The position numbers and the translations under genes were made by a program. 5,843 bases of DNA from JBCCEV01 sp039030125 (GTDB lineage Bacteria > Pseudomonadota > Gammaproteobacteria > Ga0077536), in assembly GCA_039030125.1 (NCBI GenBank), contig JBCCEV010000207.1, positions 1 to 5,843 on the forward strand. The letters run 5' to 3'. The number at the start of each line of letters is the position of its first letter. The stretch's first letter is position 1. Shown here one piece after another: positions 1-4,799 of the stretch. The notes under the pieces were generated by a model that was given only the letters and a program-made list of their open reading frames with translations, was not told the DNA's origin and did not search any database.

Positions 1-5
1 AAAAT

Positions 6-9
6 GGAG
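6..9 (+). promoter_or_regulatory. Shine-Dalgarno GGAG for the TTG start at 18
   Basis: GGAG lies eight bases before the TTG. The bases TTGA (18-21) also hold a TGA stop in the frame open from position 1 (AAA ATG GAG TTA TCA CAT TGA). An upstream gene may therefore end here with a four-base overlap, a common arrangement for translational coupling. Only 21 bases of that frame are visible, so the upstream gene itself cannot be confirmed. Confidence 0.5.
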
Positions 10-17
10 TTATCACA

Positions 18-803
18 TTGATCAAGAAAGCTTATGTCGATACCCCCGCGGGCCAAATGCATTATCGTTACTGCGGGCCCGAAGATCAGCCGCCCGTCAT
101 TTTCCTCCATCAAAATACCAGCGGCTCGATTATGTTCCAAAAAACCATGGAACAGCTCGACGGCCAGCTTCGTTGCATCGCCTTCGACCTCCCCGGCTTT
201 GGTGAATCATTCGAGCCGCCCGCCTTCCAATCGATCAGTGAGCTAACGGCCTGGACCATAGCCGCAATAGACGCCCTGGGCATTGAGAAATTTCATGTTT
301 TGGGCAATCACACCGGCGCAGGCATGGCCGCCGAAATGGGCGCCCTGTATCCGGATCGTGTGCTGTCTGTAATGATGATCGGCCCGCTGCTGCTCACCCC
401 CGAGCAAGCCGAACCCTTTCGCGAACAGTTCAGCGGCTCCGCCGGTCCCGATCACGACGCTGAATACCTAAAAGTCACCTGGGACTACCTCTACCCCTTG
501 GGTGGCAACCTCGACATCGAGAACATGAACAATGAGTTCTACTCGGCACTGCGCGCCTGGCGATCAAGGGGCCTCATTTATGAGTGTGTGTGGGATTACC
601 GATTCGATGAATTTATCCAGGCATTGGAATGCCCAGTGTTGCTGATGGCTGCGCCGGACGATGTCTTGCACATCGCCTTCGAGAATACCCGCAGGGCACT
701 TCCCAACGCTCACGCGGTCGAACTGAAAGGCGCAAACTTCGAGCCCAACCTTGACCCTGAAGGCACCAGTAGTGCAGTGCGAAACTTCCTTGCCGCTTTA
801 TAG
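18..803 (+). CDS. alpha/beta-hydrolase-fold protein with atypical active site
   Basis: A 261-residue protein with a complete alpha/beta-hydrolase layout: strand VIFLHQ (27-32) leading to the oxyanion region, FDLPGFGES (56-64), nucleophile elbow GNHTG (96-100), a helical cap region around 125-200, strand VLLMAAPDD (207-215) with a candidate acid, and a C-terminal GANFEPNLDPE segment. The elbow carries His98 instead of Ser/Asp/Cys, and the usual catalytic His (GxHxxxxxxPE pattern) is Asn240. From memory, a subgroup of hydrolase-like proteins shares the HQ and HTG motifs, so His98 may be a subgroup trait; its chemistry is unknown to me. The TTG start is chosen because GGAG lies eight bases upstream and the N-terminus (MIKKAYVDTPAGQMHY) fits family starts. 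The frame stays open to the window edge, so an earlier start is not excluded. The fold is secure; hydrolytic activity is doubtful. Probably cytoplasmic, as no signal peptide is visible. Confidence 0.88.
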   Translation: MIKKAYVDTPAGQMHYRYCGPEDQPPVIFLHQNTSGSIMFQKTMEQLDGQLRCIAFDLPGFGESFEPPAFQSISELTAWTIAAIDALGIEKFHVLGNHTGAGMAAEMGALYPDRVLSVMMIGPLLLTPEQAEPFREQFSGSAGPDHDAEYLKVTWDYLYPLGGNLDIENMNNEFYSALRAWRSRGLIYECVWDYRFDEFIQALECPVLLMAAPDDVLHIAFENTRRALPNAHAVELKGANFEPNLDPEGTSSAVRNFLAAL

Positions 804-810
804 CGACAAA

Positions 811-1458
811 ATGCTGCGGACCACCGCAACAATGGTGCGGCAGATCGGCTTATCGATCGCGATCATCACACTTCTCTGTGCACCTGCAGGTGCCCTGCCG
901 AGCTTCTCGGGGAGCTGGCAAATCGACACCGACGTTTCCGATGAGCCAAAGAAAATCTTCAAGGGCAAACTCCGCAAGCGCGACTATCCGGTACCGCGGG
1001 TGCCGGGCGCCACGCAGCGAGACCGAACCTCGGTGCAAGTCACGCAAGCACGCTATTTTGAACTGCTTCGCGATAAACATGAGCGCAAGTCGAAAAAGGA
1101 CTTGCGCCGCTTGGGCGCCGCGTATCCCTTGATTACAGCAACCCAACTCGAGATCGAAGAGCAAGACGACGGTTACCTGATTACTTACGACGAAGAACTC
1201 CCCCGCTTTATTCGTCCTAATCCCAATGGCCGGGTGTTTTCGGCAAAGGGCGATGAACTGGTTAAAGACGGATTTGGACATACCCTGAGCTATTGGGACA
1301 AGGAATACCTCAAGCTTGAAACCGACCTGCTTAACGGCGGCAAGGTCAAAGAAACCTTGGAACACAAAGACGGCGGTATCTATTTGAAAATCCGCCTGGA
1401 GATGCACATTCTCGAGGAACCGGTTGAACTAACCCGAGTCTTCCGACGTCGCGGCTAA
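811..1458 (+). CDS. exported protein of unknown function
   Basis: A 215-residue protein if started at the ATG at 811, with a clear Sec-type signal peptide: Arg10, hydrophobic core about 12-24 (IGLSIAIITLLCA) and a likely signal peptidase I site after AGA (residue 28). There is no lipobox, because Leu precedes the Cys. The mature part begins with a GSW motif (34-36) followed by a basic stretch (KKIFKGKLRKRD). It ends in alternating hydrophobic and charged segments (HTLSYWDKEYLKLETD, KVKETLEHKDGGIYLKIRLE, VELTRVFRRRG) that look beta-rich. This resembles hypothetical proteobacterial secreted proteins with a G-x-W start and an R-V-F/Y end, but I cannot name the family. Likely periplasmic. Starts at 751 (TTG, inside the hydrolase gene), 811 and 832 (ATG, giving MVRQIGL) are all open; none has a strong Shine-Dalgarno. 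Lying seven bases after the hydrolase stop, it is probably co-transcribed with that gene. Confidence 0.75.
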   Translation: MLRTTATMVRQIGLSIAIITLLCAPAGALPSFSGSWQIDTDVSDEPKKIFKGKLRKRDYPVPRVPGATQRDRTSVQVTQARYFELLRDKHERKSKKDLRRLGAAYPLITATQLEIEEQDDGYLITYDEELPRFIRPNPNGRVFSAKGDELVKDGFGHTLSYWDKEYLKLETDLLNGGKVKETLEHKDGGIYLKIRLEMHILEEPVELTRVFRRRG

Positions 1459-1473
1459 CCGCGTCGGAAAGAC
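1438..1473 (+). terminator. Long imperfect hairpin wrapping the stop codon of the exported-protein gene
   Basis: Left arm GTC-TTCCGA-(CGT bulge)-CGCGG (1438-1454), loop CTAA (1455-1458), right arm CCGCG-TCGGAA-(A bulge)-GAC (1459-1473). This gives 14 base pairs, with the TAA stop codon inside the loop. The sequence after it (CCCAACCG) has no T-tract, so it is not a classical intrinsic terminator. It could be a weak terminator, a pause site, or a 3' mRNA-stabilising structure separating this gene from the transporter downstream. Confidence 0.45.
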
Positions 1474-1538
1474 CCAACCGAGCCCCGCTCGAGGCGCCAC
1501 CGGCGGCGTTCGTCAAGTAGCCGCCAAGCTTCGCCAAA

Positions 1539-1547
1539 TGTTATAAA
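1539..1547 (+). promoter_or_regulatory. Possible extended -10 promoter for the symporter-dehydrogenase pair
   Basis: TG-T-TATAAA (1539-1547) matches an extended -10 element (TGn plus TATAAT with one mismatch). No convincing -35 box sits 16-18 bases upstream. Transcription would start near 1554, leaving a leader of about 40 bases before the ATG at 1594. The 135-base gap and the hairpin just upstream make a promoter here plausible, but this is one short AT-rich match. Confidence 0.25.
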
Positions 1548-1575
1548 CGCGCCCCTTGAGCGAAAGCACGATACT

Positions 1576-1582
1576 GGGGAGG
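1576..1582 (+). promoter_or_regulatory. Shine-Dalgarno GGGGAGG for the symporter
   Basis: A strong purine-rich GGGGAGG ends eleven bases before the ATG at 1594. The spacing is slightly long, but no better start lies between, so it supports 1594 as the start. Confidence 0.55.
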
Positions 1583-1593
1583 CGTGGCCAACG

Positions 1594-3159
1594 ATGGGGA
1601 GTGAACCCTTAGTCTTTTGGGGTTGGACATTCTTGGCGCTGTATATCGGCGTTATGGTTTTCTTTGGCATCGTCGGCATGCGCCGCGTTAAAGACAGCGA
1701 CGACTTCGCGGTCGCCCGGGGTGCCTATGGTCCGATATTTCTATCTTTCGCGTTGGTCGCGACAACGGCAAGTGGCGCGACCTTCCTAGGGCTGCCGGGC
1801 TTGGCCTATCAAGTCGGAACCTCGTCAATCTGGTACGCGTATGTTTATCCGCTTGGGGTCTACATTGGCGTAATTATCGCCTTGCACGCGGTACGACGCG
1901 CTGGGGAAACCTTCGGTTCGCGCTCCATGCCAGAGTACTTGGGCGATCGCTTTGATTCTGATTTCCTGCGTTTGGCCGTCGCGATCTTCTCCATGCTGCT
2001 ACTGTTTTATCTAGCCGCCCAACTCCTCGCTGGGGCGGTCATGTTTAATAACATGCTCGGCCTCGACAAGTTCTCCGCGCTGGTGGTGACGGCCGTGATC
2101 TTGGTGATCTACATTGCCTTGGGTGGAGCGCACGCCGATATTCTTACCGACGGTGTGCAAGGCGCCCTCATGCTCATCCTCGCCGTCGTTGTGCTGTGGA
2201 TGTTCCTCACCGGCTTTGGCGTTGAAGGCGGTTTCAGCGGCATGATTGCCCGGCTCAGGTCAATCGATGAATCGTTGGTCACCTCAATCCATCCGACGCA
2301 CCCGCTATTCAACTCGAAGTGGGATATTTTTTGTATATTCGTTGCGCATCTGCCGCTCGGTTTGCTGCCCCACATCGGCAATAAATTGTGGGCCCTGAAA
2401 GATAATCGCGACCAGGTTAAATTCGTCTCCATCTCTTTCGTATTTGGACTGTTGCTGCCGTCGTTGGCACTCGGCGGGATCCTGGCGCGAGTGATCGTCG
2501 GCGACGCCTTGTTCGAAGATGGCCGAACACCGAACGACGCGATCCCCGCCCTATTCATCGCGACCTTACCCGCTTGGCTTGCCGCCATGATCGGCGCGGG
2601 GGTGTTGGCCGCGGTGATGTCGACCGCCGACGGCCTGGTGGTTTCTACATCGCAAATCTTCGCGAACGATATCTTTCGACGCACAATCGTGCCGCGTTGG
2701 TATCCCGAGCGAGATCCCGCTGCTGTTGATCGGCAATCACTACTGATCGGGCGGATCGCCACCGTAATCGTTCTCGCGGGCGCGGTTGGCTTGGCTTGGA
2801 ACACAAGACATATGAATATTGCTCTGCTGGTGTGGGCCGGGGTTGGCGGCATGATGGCGGCGACCGCCGGACCAATGTTCATGGGGATCTTGTGGCGGGG
2901 CACAACCAAAACTGGCGCGCTATGGGGTTTCGTTACTGGCGGTGCAAGCTTCATTGTCATGAAGGCTGGTCTGATCAAGGCGCAGTGGTTTGCGGGCGGT
3001 CCATTAGATGCGCCCGGAACCTGGCTTGCAGCTCAGGGCGTTAATCCCTTCGCATGCGCGACTATCGGGTGCATTTTGTCGGTCGCGACCGTGATCGTTG
3101 TTTCAATTTTCACCACCGCACCATCGGCGCAACACTTACAACGGGTATTTGGGGATTAA
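1594..3159 (+). CDS. sodium:solute symporter (SSS) family transporter
   Basis: A 521-residue inner-membrane protein with about 13 hydrophobic segments, the usual size and layout of the SSS family (PutP, PanF, ActP relatives). The first conserved helix reads TASGATFLGLPG (58-69). The SSS signature YIALGGAHADILTDGVQG lies at 173-190, and Asp186 matches the conserved Asp of the tD-x-x-Q motif. The helix AAVMSTADG (339-347) carries Ser343 and Thr344 at the positions that bind sodium in PutP (Ser340/Thr341), so sodium coupling is likely. Thr58 stands where PutP has Asp55, which argues against a proline transporter; the helix is more like PanF-type members. The substrate cannot be read from the sequence. 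It is probably co-transcribed with the dehydrogenase nine bases downstream, so an organic acid or alcohol-bearing solute handled by that enzyme is a reasonable guess. Confidence 0.93.
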   Translation: MGSEPLVFWGWTFLALYIGVMVFFGIVGMRRVKDSDDFAVARGAYGPIFLSFALVATTASGATFLGLPGLAYQVGTSSIWYAYVYPLGVYIGVIIALHAVRRAGETFGSRSMPEYLGDRFDSDFLRLAVAIFSMLLLFYLAAQLLAGAVMFNNMLGLDKFSALVVTAVILVIYIALGGAHADILTDGVQGALMLILAVVVLWMFLTGFGVEGGFSGMIARLRSIDESLVTSIHPTHPLFNSKWDIFCIFVAHLPLGLLPHIGNKLWALKDNRDQVKFVSISFVFGLLLPSLALGGILARVIVGDALFEDGRTPNDAIPALFIATLPAWLAAMIGAGVLAAVMSTADGLVVSTSQIFANDIFRRTIVPRWYPERDPAAVDRQSLLIGRIATVIVLAGAVGLAWNTRHMNIALLVWAGVGGMMAATAGPMFMGILWRGTTKTGALWGFVTGGASFIVMKAGLIKAQWFAGGPLDAPGTWLAAQGVNPFACATIGCILSVATVIVVSIFTTAPSAQHLQRVFGD

Positions 3160-3163
3160 GGAG
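3157..3163 (+). promoter_or_regulatory. Shine-Dalgarno TAAGGAG overlapping the symporter stop
   Basis: TAAGGAG contains the symporter stop codon (TAA, 3157-3159) and ends five bases before the ATG at 3169. This near-consensus site fixes the dehydrogenase start and suggests the two genes are co-transcribed, with ribosomes finishing the first gene directly over the second gene's binding site. Confidence 0.8.
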
Positions 3164-3168
3164 TTCTA

Positions 3169-3933
3169 ATGAGCGGGAAACTTGCCAACAAATCGATATT
3201 GATAACCGGTGCCAGCACCGGCATCGGCCGGGCTTGTGCGCTGCGTGCGGCACAAGAAGGTGCGGCGGTGACAGTCGCGGACATCAACGATGATGAGGGA
3301 CAGAAAACCGTTGAGGAAATCGCCAAAGCCAATGGCACCGCCCATTACGTCCGCTGCGACGTCGCTAAGGCGGGCGACGTCCAAAACGCAATTGCCAGCG
3401 CGGTTTCAAGCTATGAACGTCTAGATGGCGCTTTCAATAACGCGGGCATCTCCGGCGAATTCACGAACATTGTAAAAATGAGCGAAGAGAATTTTGATCG
3501 CACAATTTTGATCGACCTCAAGGGCGTGTGGTTATGCGTCAAATATCAGGTCGAGCAGTTTCTGAAACAGGATTCGAAAGGGGCGATCGTAAGCACCGCG
3601 TCCGTCGCTGGCTTGCTCGGAACGCGCGGCGCCACCGCCTACTGCGCCGCCAAGCATGGCGTAGTAGGCCTAACGAAAGCAGCAGCTTTGGAATACGCAC
3701 GCAAAGGCATTCGCGTTAACGCGGTGTGTCCGGGCATCATCGAAACTCCGATGCTGCACGGCATGTCAGATGATACCGGGCTAGCGCTCGACGCATTCGT
3801 GGCTCAGGAACCGATGAACCGTCTGGGCGAGCCGCGCGAAATCGGCGACGCCGCCGTGTGGCTGCTTTCCGACGATGCGTCCTTCGTTACCGGGATCGCG
3901 ATGCCTGTTGACGGCGGATATACCGCGATTTAA
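3169..3933 (+). CDS. short-chain dehydrogenase/reductase (classical SDR, NAD-preferring)
   Basis: A 254-residue classical SDR with a Rossmann fold. The cofactor motif TGASTGIG is at 13-20. Asp38 at the end of beta-2 (VTVADIN) predicts NAD(H) rather than NADP(H). CDV (63-65) contacts the adenine ring and NNAG is at 90-93. The catalytic residues are Ser145, Tyr158 and Lys162 (YCAAK). PG motif CPGIIETPM follows the RVNAV strand, and the C-terminus GEPREIGDAAVWLLSDDASFVTG...VDGGYTA is typical of the FabG/glucose-1-dehydrogenase-like group. The fourth member of the catalytic tetrad, normally Asn in NLxG, is Asp116 (IDLKG). The enzyme probably interconverts a secondary alcohol and a ketone in the cytoplasm; the substrate is unknown. 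Context makes it the second gene of a transporter-dehydrogenase operon, so it may process the imported compound. It is not obviously the housekeeping FabG, which normally sits in a fatty-acid synthesis cluster. Confidence 0.94.
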   Translation: MSGKLANKSILITGASTGIGRACALRAAQEGAAVTVADINDDEGQKTVEEIAKANGTAHYVRCDVAKAGDVQNAIASAVSSYERLDGAFNNAGISGEFTNIVKMSEENFDRTILIDLKGVWLCVKYQVEQFLKQDSKGAIVSTASVAGLLGTRGATAYCAAKHGVVGLTKAAALEYARKGIRVNAVCPGIIETPMLHGMSDDTGLALDAFVAQEPMNRLGEPREIGDAAVWLLSDDASFVTGIAMPVDGGYTAI

Positions 3934-3938
3934 CGGCC

Positions 3939-4460
3939 CTAGTTCACACGTGCGCTATCGCCGTGCGCGCCGTTGATCGTCCCATTGCTCTTGTGAGCAA
4001 CTGTCTCTGGCTCTTGTTCTTCGACCATTAGGTCATCGAGCGACGTGGTAGCCGGGCCTGCTTCCTCGGTCTCGCTGACGATCGCTTCAGGACCCGACGC
4101 TTCGACGCTGACGCGTTCCACGTTGGTGCCGGATCGCTCGGCACTCGGCAAGCCGTGCTGCAGTTGCTCCAATTGGGGATTTTCGCCGTTAACGTCGCAC
4201 AAGCTTTGCGCGCCATCTGCCATATGCTGATACACCGCGCGATATTGCGCCGTCATTTGTTCCAACAATTCCGCAGTGTCCTGAAAATGACTGGTTACCG
4301 AATCTCGGTAATCAGAATGTTGCTTTTCCAGCGCTTCAACTTTGCGTGCAGCGCCACGTTGATGCTGAGTCACGCGGGCAGCCACATAACCGAGAATACA
4401 TCCGACCACGACGGCCGCGAAGCCGATGATAGAAATTTCACCAGACGAGAGGTAATACAT
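3939..4460 (-). CDS. zapG: ZapG/YhcB-like membrane protein (DUF1043 family)
   Basis: A 173-residue protein with one N-terminal transmembrane helix (about 9-28, ISIIGFAAVVVGCILGYVAA) and a cytoplasmic helical, probably coiled-coil segment (29-87). The conserved block YRDSVTSHF (51-59), TAELLEQM (62-69) and YRAVYQHMA (73-81) closely resembles E. coli YhcB as I recall it (SHFxxxAELLxxM, YRQLYQHMA). YhcB, renamed ZapG, is a gammaproteobacterial inner-membrane protein linked to cell division, elongation and envelope balance. This protein is about 40 residues longer than the E. coli one; the extra length is an acidic, low-complexity tail (about 105-173, many Glu/Ala/Ser/Thr) that is probably disordered. 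The ATG is supported by AAGGGG four bases upstream. The gene is convergent with the dehydrogenase, with five bases between stops. In E. coli it lies next to degQ/degS, neither of which is visible here. Confidence 0.88.
   Translation of the reverse strand: MYYLSSGEISIIGFAAVVVGCILGYVAARVTQHQRGAARKVEALEKQHSDYRDSVTSHFQDTAELLEQMTAQYRAVYQHMADGAQSLCDVNGENPQLEQLQHGLPSAERSGTNVERVSVEASGPEAIVSETEEAGPATTSLDDLMVEEQEPETVAHKSNGTINGAHGDSARVN
3983..4003 (+). terminator. Candidate hairpin downstream of the dehydrogenase, inside zapG
   Basis: TTGCTC (3985-3990), loop TTGT, GAGCAA (3995-4000) form a perfect six-pair stem, extendable by CA/TG with one bulge. It lies about 50 bases past the dehydrogenase stop, within the zapG tail coding region. 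What follows (TCTCTGGCTCTTGTTCTT) is pyrimidine-rich but not a true T-run. It may help end the plus-strand transcript, since the stop-to-stop gap leaves no room for a terminator. A chance stem is quite possible. Confidence 0.25.
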
Positions 4461-4581
4461 AAAGCCCCTTAATTAGCGGCTGCTCCCGACAGCGGCAATA
4501 GTTCAGTTAGTCCCCATTCCCCTCTAAGCGTAGATTACTGGAGGCCGATGGCAAAGCCTGTGACCGAAAATTAAGATTTCC
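4461..4581. other. Intergenic region upstream of zapG
   Basis: These 121 bases must hold the zapG Shine-Dalgarno and probably its promoter, unless zapG is read through from the synthetase unit. I find no good -35/-10 pair on the minus strand. The 6-mer AGCGGC occurs twice (4475-4480 and 4490-4495), too little to call an operator. Confidence 0.4.
4465..4470 (-). promoter_or_regulatory. Shine-Dalgarno AAGGGG for zapG
   Basis: On the minus strand AAGGGG ends four bases before the zapG ATG (4460-4458). Spacing is short but acceptable and supports this start. Confidence 0.5.
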
Positions 4582-4588
4582 CTAAATC
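4564..4588 (-). terminator. Weak candidate terminator at the end of the small membrane ORF
   Basis: Read on the minus strand: GATTT (4588-4584), loop AGGG, AAATC (4579-4575), then TTAATTTTC. The T-rich run after the stem has the right polarity to end the synthetase/small-ORF transcript. The stem is only five mostly A-T pairs and overlaps the ORF's TAG stop, so it would be weak, and read-through into zapG is likely. Confidence 0.3.
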
Positions 4589-4794
4589 ACGCCACTGAAA
4601 CGTAAGACCCCGTAAGTGGCTGATGCCAAGCAGCTCAAAGCACCCCAGAACACTAGCCACCGCTGCTTCGCCCAGCGTCCGACCGAGAGGAAAATGACGC
4701 CAATAACGAACGTAAGTGCGATCGTTAAGTCGACCCACGCGAGCGTGGCCGCCGGCTCAGCCAGCGAACCGTCTGCTGCCATGCGATAGCGCAC
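4582..4794 (-). CDS. small two-helix membrane protein, unknown family
   Basis: A 70-residue ORF starting at GTG 4794, or 66 residues from the ATG at 4782. It holds two hydrophobic stretches, about 19-38 (WVDLTIALTFVIGVIFLSVG) and 47-66 (LVFWGALSCLASATYGVLRF), separated by a basic, aromatic loop RWAKQRW. That is a convincing helical-hairpin pattern, and by the positive-inside tendency the loop should face the cytoplasm. The GTG lies five bases after the synthetase stop with no strong Shine-Dalgarno (only a weak GAAGA inside the synthetase end), so translation may depend on re-initiation after the upstream gene. I do not recognise a family. The position recalls acs-yjcH-actP of E. coli, where a small two-helix protein follows acetyl-CoA synthetase, but I see no DUF485 (YjcH) signature. 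The main evidence for a real gene is the membrane pattern and tight spacing. Confidence 0.55.
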   Translation of the reverse strand: MRYRMAADGSLAEPAATLAWVDLTIALTFVIGVIFLSVGRWAKQRWLVFWGALSCLASATYGVLRFSGVI

Positions 4795-4799
4795 GAGAG

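Noticed and set aside
855..864. Palindrome GATCGCGATC
   Set aside because: A single short palindrome inside coding sequence for the signal peptide, with no partner copies arranged around it.
850..1407. 185-residue minus-strand open frame opposite the exported-protein gene
   Set aside because: No recognisable motifs or ribosome site, and fully overlapped by a gene with a clear signal peptide.
1502..1525. GGCGGC/GCCGCC inverted repeat in the gap before the symporter
   Set aside because: Only six pairs with a 12-base loop in GC-rich sequence and no T-run after it; expected by chance.
2109..2978. 289-residue open frame on the minus strand opposite the symporter
   Set aside because: It is antisense to a clear membrane transporter. 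Its composition (many Pro, Thr, Ser, Arg without domain motifs) is what complementing hydrophobic codons produces.
4155..4472. 105-residue plus-strand open frame opposite zapG
   Set aside because: It mirrors the strongly conserved ZapG core and has no Shine-Dalgarno or family features.
4475..4495. Direct repeat AGCGGC upstream of zapG as an operator
   Set aside because: Six bases repeated twice in GC-rich DNA is not enough to claim a binding site, and no third copy or symmetry is seen.
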